Program-made: the position numbers and the translations under genes | Shown here: piece by piece, positions 17,301-26,562 of the stretch | Layout: each line of letters begins with the position of its first letter | How positions within the stretch are numbered: the first letter of the stretch is position 1 | The notes under the pieces: generated by a model | Database searches by the model: none | Told to the model about the DNA's origin: nothing | Seen by the model: the letters and a program-made list of their open reading frames with translations, nothing else | From: Pseudovibrio sp. Ad37 | GTDB lineage: Bacteria > Pseudomonadota > Alphaproteobacteria > Rhizobiales > Stappiaceae | Direction: 5' to 3' | Length of the DNA stretch: 64,000 nucleotides | Assembly: GCF_001623075.1 (NCBI RefSeq) | Contig: NZ_LMCF01000024.1 | Span: 1 to 64,000 of the forward strand

Positions 17301-19615
17301 AACTCATCGTCTCCGGTTCCGCCTTCTAGCGTATCATTCCCATTCCCTGCTTTCAGGATGTCATTGCCGGCACCTCCAATGAGGGTATCGTCACCATCAC
17401 CACCGTCTAGCAGGTCATTGCCAGTTCTACCTTTCAATGTGTCATTGCCAGCTTGCCCATAAAGACTATCGTCACCTGCGCTAGTTGTAATATGATCATC
17501 ACCTCCACCAGCGTGAATGATGTGATCGTTTAAGGCATTAGTAGAGAAGTTGTCGACGCTGTCTGGAAATGTAAGTCGGGTGACGGTTTCGTCTTCACCT
17601 GTACTGTCTGCAAGCTTCTCGCTGATAACTTCCCAGTTCCAAACAGTGCCATCGGCAAATTCGATTTCGCCGAAGTTTAAACGCAGGGTATCTGAATCTA
17701 TGACAGATTTCAGCTTGAGGGTTCCACCGTCTTTGAAAGTCAGTAGAAGATCGGTAGATGTGCCATTTGCATGCGTCACTGTAACTTCGTCCGGAGAAAT
17801 ACCGGAACCAAGAATGACCTTATGATTTTCTTCCTTCAGTTTTTCCGGATACCAGAAATCAACGGTATCATTACCATCACCTAAATCGTATCGGACGGTG
17901 ACCTTTGCAGAGGAAACGTTAACGATATCATCTCCCGTTCCTCCTGAGATAACTGAGGTGCCGGTAGCTGCATGTATTGTGTCGTTGCCACTTCCGCCTA
18001 AGATCTGATCCTCTCCATAAGTGATGCTAAGGATTGTGTCATTACCAGCACCTCCATCAAGGACATTGTTACCAGCGGTACTTTCTAGTCTGTCATCACC
18101 AGCACCGCCTTCTAGGTGATCATTTCCTTCATGTCCTCTGAGAGTATCGTTTCCGTCACCACCCACAAGGTGATCGTCTCCAGAGTAACCATTGATATCA
18201 TCGTCTCCGCCGCGACCATCAATAGTGTCATCCCCTAAAGTGCCGGCGAGTTCTTCATCTTCCTCACCTGCGTTTTCAAAGCGCATCTTGTTGAAGCTTT
18301 CCCAATTCCAAACAGTGCCGTCTGCAAAGTGGAACTGTCCAAATGTAAAGTAATTTGGTCCGTGGTGGAAAACATTGTGGAGACGTAACGTTCCGCCATC
18401 TTTGAAGGTCAGCAAGAAATCAAGATCGTCGCGTTCATTGCCGTACTTGTCTGTGCCTTCTCCTTGGCGCGTAACTGTGACGTCGGCAGGGGGTATGCCT
18501 GGCCCGAAGACCACTTTTTCATTGTAGGAAGATTCTATATCGTGGTTCACATGAATGGTGTCGTTGCCATCACCAAGGTCATAGCGGAAGGTGGTGGTGC
18601 CTTCACCGTAGTGGAACTCATCGTCACCGGCTCCGCCTTCAAGGATATCAATTCCGTTACCGGCTTTGAGGATATCATTGCCCTTGCCACCGAGCAGAGT
18701 GTCATTACCGTCGCCACCGTCCAGGGTGTCATCGCCACCGTAACCCCAAAGTTTGTTATTATCGGCATCGCCTGTGATGTGGTCATCGTAACTGTTGCTG
18801 CCCATAACGTTTTCAATGGAGACAAGGGTATCTCCGTCCGCATCACCTTCATTCTTTGTCTGATCAACGAGATTTACTGTGACAGCGGACTTGGACCAGC
18901 GATAGCGAACTGTATCGTTGCCTGTGCCTCCATCGAGATAATTGTCTCCAGAGCCATAAGCGTTGAGCCAATCATCGCCAGCTCCGCCTTCCAGATGATC
19001 GTCACCGTCAAGAGCATAGAGACCGTTATTGCTGTCATCGCCAATAATCACGTCATCATGATTTGATCCGAAAACTGTTTTGATGTTCGAAAGCTGATCG
19101 CCTTCCGCGTCACCACCAGACATTGCTCCTGTGTCCAGATTCACAGATACGCCTTCTGTGGAATTGCTGTACCGGATGACATTGTTACCGCCGCCACCGT
19201 CAATTATATCAGCACCGGCACTGCCATAGATTTCTTCCCCAGCAGACGTGCCATTAAAGATATCGTTTCCATCTGTGCCGTAGTACTTGACATAACCACT
19301 GCTTGAAACCGTCAGGTTGGAGAAAACCGTCCCATCAGCAAATTCAAATCGTTCGATGCCGTGATCACCAGCAATCCAATTATCAAAGTAAAAAACGTCA
19401 GCAATCTCATTAAGCGGCTGGTTCGGGTTAGCCGGGTCGATCAGATAGAATACCAGATCGCCACCTTCGAGGCGGATTTTGAAATCGCTTAGTGTGAGGT
19501 CACCATCAAAACGAATGGTAGTGATTCCAGGCGCTCCTCCAAAATAGTCGATGCCTATTCCACGCTTGAAACCGTAGCTGTTATCGCCTTCAAGAGGCAT
19601 TTTATCTGCAGCCAT
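14372..19615 (-). CDS. Giant RTX repeat protein 3, predicted type I secreted
   Basis: A 1747-residue acidic protein; the ATG at 19615 follows GAGGAAAACAG. The N terminus (about 1-330) matches the module order of RTX proteins 1 and 2, with IDPANPNQPLNEI and FEFADGTVFSNLTV. Six long units follow. Each has a block of GGxGNDxLx nonapeptides, a hemolysin-related segment (LTFKDGGTLxL) and an F(A/S)DGT(V/M)W(N/T)WE motif. The C terminus (IIDFHANQGFIDTIQF to DLHADDFSFV) resembles the secretion region of the other two. It is probably a calcium-folded extracellular adhesin or surface-layer type protein. No protease, lipase or peroxidase motif is visible, so its activity is unknown. Confidence 0.87.
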   Translation of the reverse strand: MAADKMPLEGDNSYGFKRGIGIDYFGGAPGITTIRFDGDLTLSDFKIRLEGGDLVFYLIDPANPNQPLNEIADVFYFDNWIAGDHGIERFEFADGTVFSNLTVSSSGYVKYYGTDGNDIFNGTSAGEEIYGSAGADIIDGGGGNNVIRYSNSTEGVSVNLDTGAMSGGDAEGDQLSNIKTVFGSNHDDVIIGDDSNNGLYALDGDDHLEGGAGDDWLNAYGSGDNYLDGGTGNDTVRYRWSKSAVTVNLVDQTKNEGDADGDTLVSIENVMGSNSYDDHITGDADNNKLWGYGGDDTLDGGDGNDTLLGGKGNDILKAGNGIDILEGGAGDDEFHYGEGTTTFRYDLGDGNDTIHVNHDIESSYNEKVVFGPGIPPADVTVTRQGEGTDKYGNERDDLDFLLTFKDGGTLRLHNVFHHGPNYFTFGQFHFADGTVWNWESFNKMRFENAGEEDEELAGTLGDDTIDGRGGDDDINGYSGDDHLVGGDGNDTLRGHEGNDHLEGGAGDDRLESTAGNNVLDGGAGNDTILSITYGEDQILGGSGNDTIHAATGTSVISGGTGDDIVNVSSAKVTVRYDLGDGNDTVDFWYPEKLKEENHKVILGSGISPDEVTVTHANGTSTDLLLTFKDGGTLKLKSVIDSDTLRLNFGEIEFADGTVWNWEVISEKLADSTGEDETVTRLTFPDSVDNFSTNALNDHIIHAGGGDDHITTSAGDDSLYGQAGNDTLKGRTGNDLLDGGDGDDTLIGGAGNDILKAGNGNDTLEGGTGDDEFYYGNGITTFRYDLGDGNDTIYVNHSEDATINNEKVVFGAAISPNEITVTQVGEGIDRQGYLRDDLDLLLTFKDGGTLLIKNAFYIYPTAYTFSEFHFADGTVWNWEDINRFCFENASGDDDVLAGTLGDDVIYGFGGDDRIEGLLGNDHLIGGEGNDTLKDNDGDNHLEGGAGNDRLTAVQGNNILDGGEGDDTINSGTEGENQVIGGDGNDTIHAYHGTSIVAGGAGDDTTWVYRDTAIITGGADNDTTYVTRGAEVTIHYNLGDGDDLVEFWEPEDFKDKNNKIILGPDVLPDEVTVARTSSNPNNIILTFKDGGTLLLSGVMDPHSLRFILGEIEFADGTMWTWENINQKLLENVSDGDDLLGGTTGDDVIRGLGGNDTIYGEDGDDHLIGGEGNDILKGGDGDDLLEAGFGGDDILDGGNGNDTLHAGTPHAIQLLGGSGNDTLYVFHGASHIEGGKDDDILHYYGGDITVHYGLGDGHDIIHANGKAGRPSNKLIFNAAITPDEVLVSGSLEFTFADGGTLRLDDGFFPSGKKMLFNEVHFSDGTVWTWEDINQKLIDSAAAHAFDHGARAGNDTITGTVDGDIIKSLAGDDVVDGGNGRDFIFGGDGNDTIKGGDGSDVLSGDAGNDHIYGEAGDDKLHGGDGDDQMFGGDGNDELYGGNGNDHLYGGDGDDLLGGGTGDNILEGGNGDDVMSGSTLGNNTLLGGNGNDSFYSLATPTSDVITTIEGGSGNDTLHYSGGEVVLHYGLGDGKDIIHTKHLWTAESKIVFGEGITPDDVSIERSAGNSSSSDLQYHFKDGGSLLIVDAFSSTVGRLAFGEIQFADGTVWNWEDIHEKLLKNASDNADILWGTNGDDVINGFGGDDVIVAVNGDNQISGGAGDDTITCGDRRDTIIFGESFGNDTIIDFHANQGFIDTIQFSDGVFETFEDVMSAAREEGSDTIIQLDENNSITLQFVEVSDLHADDFSFVS

Positions 19616-19620
19616 CTGTT

Positions 19621-19700
19621 TTCCTCGAATTTCATAAATATTTAAATATATGCATTGAGCACATATAATAAATACACTTCAAGGTTGTGTCTAGGTGACT
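19621..19700 (-). promoter_or_regulatory. Shared leader, copy C, upstream of RTX gene 3
   Basis: Third copy of the leader found at 12381 and 14066. It has TTCCTCGAATTTCATAAATA, ATATGCATTGAGCACATA, then GGTTGTGTCTAGGTGAC. Conservation outside the coding regions points to common regulation of the three RTX genes. Confidence 0.65.
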
Positions 19701-19820
19701 CAGAGAAATCGCTAAATTTACATAAATTAGATGGATAAGTATTTTGAAGTTACTGCAGGTATGTCATAGATACATAAACACGCAGAAATCTCACAAGTAA
19801 CGCAAATCAACGCAATAAAA

Positions 19821-19845
19821 AACGCACCCCGAGTAGAGGTGCGTT
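19821..19845 (-). terminator. Terminator of the hisS-hisZ-hisG operon
   Basis: AACGCACC/GGTGCGTT stem with a 9-base loop, 28 bp past the hisG stop, followed on the minus strand by TTTTTTATTG. Confidence 0.85.
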
Positions 19846-19872
19846 CAAAAATTTTTCTCAGTGGTTTTAGTC

Positions 19873-20838
19873 TTAGCCTGCGACTTTTTGTGCCAGAGGC
19901 TCAAACAACGGGTTTGCTGTGTGGAACACATACTCCAGCGGCGTCACAGTCACCATTTGTGCTCCTTCTTCGCGCAGCATGTCTGCACATTCAGGCACTC
20001 TGGCAGCAGGGCAATGCAGGACTAAAGAAGAACCTTCAATGCCAAACGGGGCAACACAGCCAAGAGCAGCAACCTTCTCCAGTACACCTGCAGGATTTGC
20101 GACAACAGTACGCATCTCTTTGAAATTGTGAGCGTTATCCTGCGCCGTGATCCGGTCCAGCATCAAGCGGGCGGCCTGCAAAGCACTCTCATTCCAGTTG
20201 GCTGTTCTGGACGCCACCAGGTGTGCCTGAGACCTGGCGATCACACCATCCTCAGGGATCTTCAGATTGTTGGCTTTCAGCGTAGAACCAGTCGAGGTGA
20301 TGTCCACCACCAACTCAGCAGAACCAGCAGCAGGTGCACCTTCAGTCGCGCCAGCACTCTCAACAATGCGGTAATCCGCAATGCCTTTTTCTGCAAAGAA
20401 CTGCCGAGTATGGTTCACATACTTAGTCGCAATGCGCAGGCGGCGACCATGCCGCGCCCGAAAATCTGAAGCAACGTCAGCAAGATCGGACATAGTGGAC
20501 ACATCAATCCACGCCGTTGGAACCGCAATCACAACGTCCGCATGGCCAAAGCCAAGAGCGGTGATGATATGCGTCTTCTCCTCGGGACGGTCGATGTTCT
20601 CGTTGACTAGATCCGTTCCGGTGATACCGAAGTGAACAGTACCAGCCGCAATCTCACGCGCGATCTCAGAGGCAGAAAGGAACGCGATTTCAACGCCGTC
20701 CACGCCCTTTAAGGTTCCACGGTAATTGCGATCACCACCCGGACGCTTCACCTTCAAACCGGCACGCGCAAAGAATGCATGGGTCATTTCCTGAAGGCGG
20801 CCTTTGGACGGTATCGCAAGAATAAGATTAGAGCTCAT
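19873..20838 (-). CDS. hisG: ATP phosphoribosyltransferase catalytic subunit HisG
   Basis: A 321-residue protein that catalyses the first step of histidine biosynthesis (ATP + PRPP to phosphoribosyl-ATP). Diagnostic segments are [12 protein letters not shown] at the N terminus, GITGTDLV near residue 74 and [18 protein letters not shown] near 178, the PRPP-binding loop of the family. HisZ is encoded directly upstream, with a 1-base TGATG overlap between the genes, so a HisZ-HisG complex is expected. Short-form HisG partners of HisZ are usually about 200-230 residues; this one carries about 90 extra C-terminal residues, as in some Rhizobiales. It is the last gene of the operon. Confidence 0.95.
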   Translation of the reverse strand: MSSNLILAIPSKGRLQEMTHAFFARAGLKVKRPGGDRNYRGTLKGVDGVEIAFLSASEIAREIAAGTVHFGITGTDLVNENIDRPEEKTHIITALGFGHADVVIAVPTAWIDVSTMSDLADVASDFRARHGRRLRIATKYVNHTRQFFAEKGIADYRIVESAGATEGAPAAGSAELVVDITSTGSTLKANNLKIPEDGVIARSQAHLVASRTANWNESALQAARLMLDRITAQDNAHNFKEMRTVVANPAGVLEKVAALGCVAPFGIEGSSLVLHCPAARVPECADMLREEGAQMVTVTPLEYVFHTANPLFEPLAQKVAG

Positions 20839-21959
20839 CAGCTTGCTCCCTCAAAAGCGCGGTCCAGCCAGATTGTAAAGCCAACAGCAGGAACAGTACT
20901 TGGCGCACCAAGACGTTCCACCAGCTTGTTGTAGCGACCACCACCGATCACTTGTCCAAGATGCTCACTGGATTCATGATGAATTTCAAAGACAAAGTCG
21001 GTGTAGTAATCGAGACGGCGACCAAAATCACCGGAGTACTCCAGCTTTGAAATATCAATACCACGCGCTGCCATCAGGTCGGTACGCTTCGCCAAACGCT
21101 CAATGGAAGCATCCAGATTAAGCCCGGTCTCTTTGGCGAACCCATGCAAGGTCTCAACCGCTTTCGCAGGTGGAGGACCAGACACGTTGAGATACTCACT
21201 CAATCGCGAGATCACATCCTTGTCCACGCCTGATCCAGCAGAAAGGGCGGCTTGCTCCATGAAGCGCTCAGCAATTTCGTGAGCTGTACGTCCACCAACA
21301 GCAGAAATGCCCGCAAGTGAAAGCACATCTTCAACAACAGCCACAGCTGCTTCTGGGTCCCGACCCTCAAGAGCAGCAAGAAAGCCCAGCTTCGCATCTG
21401 GTTTGGCCTCAACACCACTCATTCGGGTGATAACCTGATCCAGCCGGTCACGCTCACCAAACACATCACGCAGACGACGCTGCCAAACCTTTGGAATCTC
21501 AAGAGCTTGCAGAACAGCTGTAAACAGGCCTTCATCACCCACTCGAATGCGAGGGGAGGACAAGCCAAGCTTATCAGCAGTCTCTAGAGCAAGCGCCAGC
21601 ATATCCGCATCAGCTTGTTCTTCATCCTCGCGGCCAATGGATTCAACACCGGCCTGCATGGTTTCACCCAGTTGCCCAGGTCGATGTCGGAAAACTTGCC
21701 CAACATAGGAGAATGCCGCAGTACGACCCGCGATACCTGTTTCCAGATAATGTCGGGCAATCGGAATAGTAAAATCTGGACGCAAGCAAAGCTCTTGTCC
21801 ATCTTCTCCTGTCGTCAGGAAAAGGCGCCGCCGGAGATCTTCACCAGCCAGATCTAAAAAGATATCGGCTGGCTGTAAGATTGGCGGGGTTGCCTCTTCA
21901 TAACCTGCATCCCGAAAAAGCTGGCTCAAAGCCACGCTGCGGTTATCCCCCAATGTCAT
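20838..21959 (-). CDS. hisZ: ATP phosphoribosyltransferase regulatory subunit HisZ
   Basis: A 373-residue paralogue of the histidyl-tRNA synthetase catalytic core without aminoacylation function. It has the class II motif 2-like region ([17 protein letters not shown], then [11 protein letters not shown]) and a late segment [12 protein letters not shown], but no anticodon-binding domain. It forms a complex with HisG and is needed for its activity and histidine feedback. Its ATG lies one base after the hisS stop, and it overlaps hisG by one base. The order hisS-hisZ-hisG is typical of Rhizobiales. Confidence 0.93.
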   Translation of the reverse strand: MTLGDNRSVALSQLFRDAGYEEATPPILQPADIFLDLAGEDLRRRLFLTTGEDGQELCLRPDFTIPIARHYLETGIAGRTAAFSYVGQVFRHRPGQLGETMQAGVESIGREDEEQADADMLALALETADKLGLSSPRIRVGDEGLFTAVLQALEIPKVWQRRLRDVFGERDRLDQVITRMSGVEAKPDAKLGFLAALEGRDPEAAVAVVEDVLSLAGISAVGGRTAHEIAERFMEQAALSAGSGVDKDVISRLSEYLNVSGPPPAKAVETLHGFAKETGLNLDASIERLAKRTDLMAARGIDISKLEYSGDFGRRLDYYTDFVFEIHHESSEHLGQVIGGGRYNKLVERLGAPSTVPAVGFTIWLDRAFEGAS

Positions 21960-21960
21960 A

Positions 21961-23481
21961 TTAGTTCTCGCTTTGGTTTTTGCGATCGTCTTCCTGTGCG
22001 GCCAGAAGCTTTTTCACTTCTGCAACAAGATCATCCCGTTTCACAGCAAACTGTGCAGGACGGCTCTCACGCCAGGTTTTGTTATCTTCAATCTCGGCAG
22101 AAAGGCGTTTGCCTTCAATGAGATCTTTGATTTGAATTTCGCCTTCTTCACGCTCTTGCGAGCCTTGAATGATGGCACAAGGTGAGTTGCGGCGGTCAGC
22201 GTACTGAAGCTGCTTGCCAAACTGCTTTGGGTTGCCCTGATACATTTCTGAGCGGATACCAGCAGTGCGAAGCTCCTGAACCATGGCTTGGTAATGTGCA
22301 AGGGAGTCAACGTCCTTGTCCATCACACATACAACCACTGGGCCTGCAACTTCTTCCTGCCCAAGCTTGCCGAGCATAGTGAGTGCTGACATCAGACGGG
22401 AAACACCAACAGAGAAGCCGGTAGAAGGCACAGGCTGGCTCATGAAGCGGGAAACGAGGCCGTCGTAACGGCCGCCACCACCAACAGAGCCAAAGCGCAC
22501 AGGGCGGCCTTTATCGTCTTTCACTTCAAAGGTCAGCTCAGCTTCATAAACAGGGCCGGTGTAGTATTCCAGACCGCGCACAACGGATGGATCAATCAGA
22601 ACACGGCCATCAGTGTAGCCTGCTGCATCAAACAGCTTGCCCATGGTTGCCAGTTCTTCAACGCCTTCCGCACCAGTTTTGCTGTCTGCGATCAAACCAC
22701 GAAGGTTCTCAATGGTCTGGTCGGTGGTCTCACCACCAGCTTCCACAAAGGCAAGAACCTTTTCCGCTTCAGCTTCACCAAGTCCAGCACCCTTGGTAAA
22801 GTCGCCGGAAGCATCTTTACGGCCTTCACCCAAAAGCAGCTTAACGCCTTCAACACCAAGACGATCCAGTTTATCGACAGCGCGTAGAACGGTCAGACGG
22901 GTATCAGCGTGTTCGTCACCGGAAAGGCCGATCACTTCCATCACACCGTCCAGAACCTTGCGGTTGTTCACGCGGATCACGTAGTCACCACGTGCAATGC
23001 CGAGGCGCTCCATCGTGTCGGACGCCATCATGCAGATTTCAGCATCAGCAGAGACAGAAGGCGCACCAATCGTATCAGCATCAAACTGCATGAATTGGCG
23101 GAAACGACCCGGTCCAGGCTTTTCGTTGCGGAATACATAACCAGCGCGGTAGCTGCGGTAAGGCTTTGGCAGGCTTTCGAAATTCTCGGCCACATGACGG
23201 GCGAGGGGCGCGGTCAGGTCGTACCGCAGGCTCATCCATTGCTCGTCATCATCTTGTAGCGAAAACACACCAGCGTTCGGACGGTCCTGATCTGGCAAGA
23301 ACTTGCCAAGAGCATCAGTGTACTCGAACAATGGAGTTTCCACGGGCTCAAAGCCGTAAAGCTCATAAGTCTGCCTGATAACGGAGAGCATCTGCTCCAT
23401 TGCCTGCAGTTCAGCTGGACCGCGATCTACAAATCCGCGCGGTAAACGAGCTTTGAGCTTGGCACTTTTCTTTTTTGCCAT
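21961..23481 (-). CDS. hisS: Histidyl-tRNA synthetase
   Basis: A 506-residue class IIa aminoacyl-tRNA synthetase. The N terminus has [13 protein letters not shown] (motif 1 region). Motif 2 is [20 protein letters not shown] and the histidine-specific segment is [12 protein letters not shown]; motif 3 lies in [14 protein letters not shown] and [10 protein letters not shown]. The C-terminal 100 residues ([15 protein letters not shown] onward) form the HGTP anticodon-binding domain. It is longer than the roughly 420-residue E. coli enzyme, as is usual in alphaproteobacteria. It is the first gene of the operon with hisZ and hisG, and diverges from a glycosyltransferase gene. Confidence 0.95.
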   Translation of the reverse strand: MAKKKSAKLKARLPRGFVDRGPAELQAMEQMLSVIRQTYELYGFEPVETPLFEYTDALGKFLPDQDRPNAGVFSLQDDDEQWMSLRYDLTAPLARHVAENFESLPKPYRSYRAGYVFRNEKPGPGRFRQFMQFDADTIGAPSVSADAEICMMASDTMERLGIARGDYVIRVNNRKVLDGVMEVIGLSGDEHADTRLTVLRAVDKLDRLGVEGVKLLLGEGRKDASGDFTKGAGLGEAEAEKVLAFVEAGGETTDQTIENLRGLIADSKTGAEGVEELATMGKLFDAAGYTDGRVLIDPSVVRGLEYYTGPVYEAELTFEVKDDKGRPVRFGSVGGGGRYDGLVSRFMSQPVPSTGFSVGVSRLMSALTMLGKLGQEEVAGPVVVCVMDKDVDSLAHYQAMVQELRTAGIRSEMYQGNPKQFGKQLQYADRRNSPCAIIQGSQEREEGEIQIKDLIEGKRLSAEIEDNKTWRESRPAQFAVKRDDLVAEVKKLLAAQEDDRKNQSEN

Positions 23482-23741
23482 GAGGCCGTCTCATCCATGA
23501 AATAAAAGGGTTGTTGCAAACGCTTCCCGCAATAAGTCCCCAGAACGCACCAAGGGAAGCATGCTGTTGTCTGTCTCCTAGCCCATTGAGCAGGGGAGGG
23601 CAAGGCGCGAAGCGGGTGCAATCCGGCGCAAATTTCCCAATCAATACTTGCAATAGCGTCAAGAGAAGCTAAGGTCGCCCCAAAAAATGGAAGGACCATT
23701 CCCTTACGCATGCAAAGGAAGGTCTGCACACTGGAGAAATC

Positions 23742-24890
23742 ATGGTGTCAAACACCAACTACGAACCAACTGAAATCAGCAAATCCGAAGGTCGCGTTAC
23801 AGGTCCAGCAGAGTTAACTGTTGTATTGCCGACTTATAACGAAAGCAAAAACGTTCCCATCGTGGTTGAGCTGCTGGATAAAGCGCTCGCTGGTGTAGCT
23901 TGGGAAGTTATTGTTGTTGATGATAATTCTCCAGATGGAACCTCTAAAGTCACTGCTGACATTGCGCAGCAAGACCCTCGTGTTCGCATTGTTCAGCGTA
24001 TTGGTCGTCGTGGTTTGTCCGGCGCATGCATTGAAGGCATGCTGGCCTCCAGCTCCAAATTTGTAGCTGTGATGGATGCTGACCTTCAGCACGATGAGAG
24101 CCTGTTGCCCAAGATGCTCGAAGCACTTCGTTCTGAAAGCTACGACATCTGCGTCGCCTCCCGCCATGTGGAAGGTGGGGATGTTGGGACGGGTCTGTCC
24201 TCAATTCGTGCATGGGGCTCCAACCTTGCCAACAATCTGGCACGTAAGTTTCTTAAAGTGGAACTGTCCGACCCGATGAGCGGCTTCTTCATGCTGCGTC
24301 GTGACAGGTTTGTTGAGCTCGCTCCGCGTTTGTCGTCCCAAGGCTTCAAGATCATGCTCGATATTGTCGCCAGCGGAAAAGGCGCCCTGCGTGTGAAAGA
24401 ACTGCCTTTCGTTTTTCGTGAGCGTCAGCATGGTGAAAGTAAGCTCGATACACTGGTGACCATGGATTACCTTGGTTTGCTGGTTTCCAAAATCTTCGAT
24501 GATAAGATTTCAGTTCGCTTTCTTATGTACTCCATGGTCGGTGGAACAGGTGTCGTCGTTCACCTCATCGCATTGAAGATATTCCTTGCCGCCTTCGGCA
24601 TGCCATTTGGCCTCTCGCAATTGGTTGCAACCTTTGTGGCCATGTCCTCAAACTTTTTCCTCAACAACCGCCTGACCTATCGCGACCGTCGTTTGACGGG
24701 GCTTGCATGGATCAAAGGTCTGCTCACATTCTATGTGATCTGTAGCTTTGGTATTTTGGCAAACGTTGGTGTGGCAGAGTTGATCTATACGAACAAACCA
24801 ATCTGGTGGTTTGCAGGTGCTGCTGGTGCCGTTATGGGCGCGGTTTGGAACTACGTCGTTTCCAACGCTCTGACATGGCGCAAAGGCTAA
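23742..24890 (+). CDS. GT2 polyprenyl-phosphate glycosyltransferase fused to GtrA-like membrane domain
   Basis: A 382-residue protein. Residues about 25-235 are a GT2 domain of the dolichol-phosphate mannose synthase type: VVLPTYNESKNV, VIVVDDNSPDGT, VMDADLQHDESLLP (the DxD metal site) and MSGFFMLRR. Residues about 255-380 are a GtrA-like domain with four predicted membrane helices (RFLMYSMVGGTGVVVHLI, LSQLVATFVAMSSNFFLNN and two more). Such fusions make a polyprenyl-phosphate-linked sugar and help flip it to the periplasm. A GGAG site precedes the ATG. GT39 and YdjC-like genes follow, consistent with one pathway. Confidence 0.88.
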   Translation: MVSNTNYEPTEISKSEGRVTGPAELTVVLPTYNESKNVPIVVELLDKALAGVAWEVIVVDDNSPDGTSKVTADIAQQDPRVRIVQRIGRRGLSGACIEGMLASSSKFVAVMDADLQHDESLLPKMLEALRSESYDICVASRHVEGGDVGTGLSSIRAWGSNLANNLARKFLKVELSDPMSGFFMLRRDRFVELAPRLSSQGFKIMLDIVASGKGALRVKELPFVFRERQHGESKLDTLVTMDYLGLLVSKIFDDKISVRFLMYSMVGGTGVVVHLIALKIFLAAFGMPFGLSQLVATFVAMSSNFFLNNRLTYRDRRLTGLAWIKGLLTFYVICSFGILANVGVAELIYTNKPIWWFAGAAGAVMGAVWNYVVSNALTWRKG

Positions 24891-24975
24891 AGCGTTTCTT
24901 CTAATAGTGAGAGAAGCTTTTCACAGGAAGAAACGCAGGAAACCAAAGTTAAAGCACTTTGAGGAAAGCATTTAA

Positions 24976-26481
24976 ATGCAGGACAATCCCGCAGGAAAGC
25001 CGCTGAGCTTTTGGTTGCGCCCGACCAATCTGATCCTGATTGTAGCCGTGCTGTCTTTGGCACGGCTGGCAACTGGTATGAATGTCGATCTGGTTGAGGA
25101 TGAAGCCTATTATCGTTTGTGGGGGCTGTATCCTGCATTGGGTTATTACGACCACCCGCCAATGGTCGCTTATTGGATATGGCTTGGTCAATCCTTGTTC
25201 GGTGACACGGCACTTGGCGTTCGCTTCATCAGTATCCTGTCTGCTGCAATCGGTTCCCTTGCGCTCTGGCGAACTGCAAAAATCCTATATGATACCCATG
25301 TCGCTGGCTGGACAGTCCTGTTTTTCAACGCAAGTTTGCTGATTGGTGTCGGCTCACTGTTAGCTACGCCTGACGCACCCTCTGTTTTCTTCTGGGGACT
25401 GGCTTTGTGGGCCATGGCAGAGCTGACGGTATCCAAAAATGCGAACTGGTGGATTCTGGCTGGTATCTTTGCAGGATTAGGCCTTCTTTCAAAATACTCC
25501 GTGTTGTTTCTGGGGGTAGGGATTATTCTCTGGCTGGTGTGGGTGCCTGAGAACCGCAGATACTTCCTGTCCTGGCAGTTGTGGCTCGGCGGAGCACTGG
25601 CAATCGCGATCTTCTCTCCAGTACTTTACTGGAACTCGCAGCATGAGTGGATTTCTTTTGTAAAGCAGTTTGGGCGTTCTATACCAGAAGGGTACTCCGT
25701 CAAGTACATTGGCGAGTTCATCGGCGCTGTTGCAGGCCTGCTGAACCCGCTCGTCTTCATCATAGCGATGGTTGGTGCGTGGCGTGTCATCCGCAAAATG
25801 ATAAAGCAAGACAACACGGCCAGCCTGCTGGTTTTGACTGTCCTGCCGTTCCTGGTCTATCTGACCTTCCATTCATTCCATTCGCGTGTTCAAGGCAATT
25901 GGCCAGCTCCGATGTACCCGACACTGGCCCTGTTCGCTGGTATTGCAGCAGCTTATCCGCCTGCTAATGTTGGCCGCTGGTTCAAAGTGCTTGCCCCGAT
26001 TGCAGTCGGCCTGGGTGTCGTTGTAGCTGGCTTGGTCTATATCCACGCCTACACTCCACTCAACACATCTTTGGGCCGCAAAGATCCAACGCACCAAATG
26101 CGTGGCTGGCAAGAAATTGGCGATGAACTGACCGAGTTAGCAAACGCAAATGACATCAATTGGATTGGCACAACCAGCTATGGTTTGACGGGCCAAATGT
26201 CGAATGCGCTCAAGAAGACAGACCTCAAAGTCTATGGAATTCCTGAGCGAATGCGCTATGCAATGATTCCCGATAATCTCCAAAGTCCCGAAAATAGTGA
26301 CATGCTGTACGTCACCGAGGAAAGAAGAGACCGCTCTCAAAAGCTAAAAGCCAACTTCAATCAGGTTGAGCTGCTAAAGACCATCCCCCGAGAGAATAAG
26401 GGATTATTCGGAAAAACAGCTATTGAAAATGTACGGGTCTACCGATTATCAGACCCCAAACAGCCCCTGAAATCCAACTGA
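24976..26481 (+). CDS. GT39/ArnT-like membrane glycosyltransferase
   Basis: A 501-residue polytopic protein with about 10-12 hydrophobic helices. The PMT/ArnT hallmark appears early: VEDEAYYRLWGLYPALGYYDHPPMVAYW, where the acidic pair after the first helix is the proposed catalytic site. A periplasmic C-terminal domain of about 130 residues follows. Enzymes of this type move a sugar from polyprenyl phosphate onto lipid A, protein or another periplasmic acceptor. It lies 85 bp after the GT2-GtrA gene that would supply its donor. The acceptor and the sugar are unknown. Confidence 0.86.
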   Translation: MQDNPAGKPLSFWLRPTNLILIVAVLSLARLATGMNVDLVEDEAYYRLWGLYPALGYYDHPPMVAYWIWLGQSLFGDTALGVRFISILSAAIGSLALWRTAKILYDTHVAGWTVLFFNASLLIGVGSLLATPDAPSVFFWGLALWAMAELTVSKNANWWILAGIFAGLGLLSKYSVLFLGVGIILWLVWVPENRRYFLSWQLWLGGALAIAIFSPVLYWNSQHEWISFVKQFGRSIPEGYSVKYIGEFIGAVAGLLNPLVFIIAMVGAWRVIRKMIKQDNTASLLVLTVLPFLVYLTFHSFHSRVQGNWPAPMYPTLALFAGIAAAYPPANVGRWFKVLAPIAVGLGVVVAGLVYIHAYTPLNTSLGRKDPTHQMRGWQEIGDELTELANANDINWIGTTSYGLTGQMSNALKKTDLKVYGIPERMRYAMIPDNLQSPENSDMLYVTEERRDRSQKLKANFNQVELLKTIPRENKGLFGKTAIENVRVYRLSDPKQPLKSN

Positions 26482-26562
26482 AACAGCTGAGATTCCGTTG
26501 CGTTAAATTTGCAGGCTTTGTTAAATGTACTCCTGAACCTTTTGGATTGGGAGATCCGCGCG

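Noticed and set aside
10866-19615. Repeated short motifs in the RTX genes as a CRISPR array
   Set aside because: The repeats are in-frame coding units (GGxGxDxLx) with no regular spacers.
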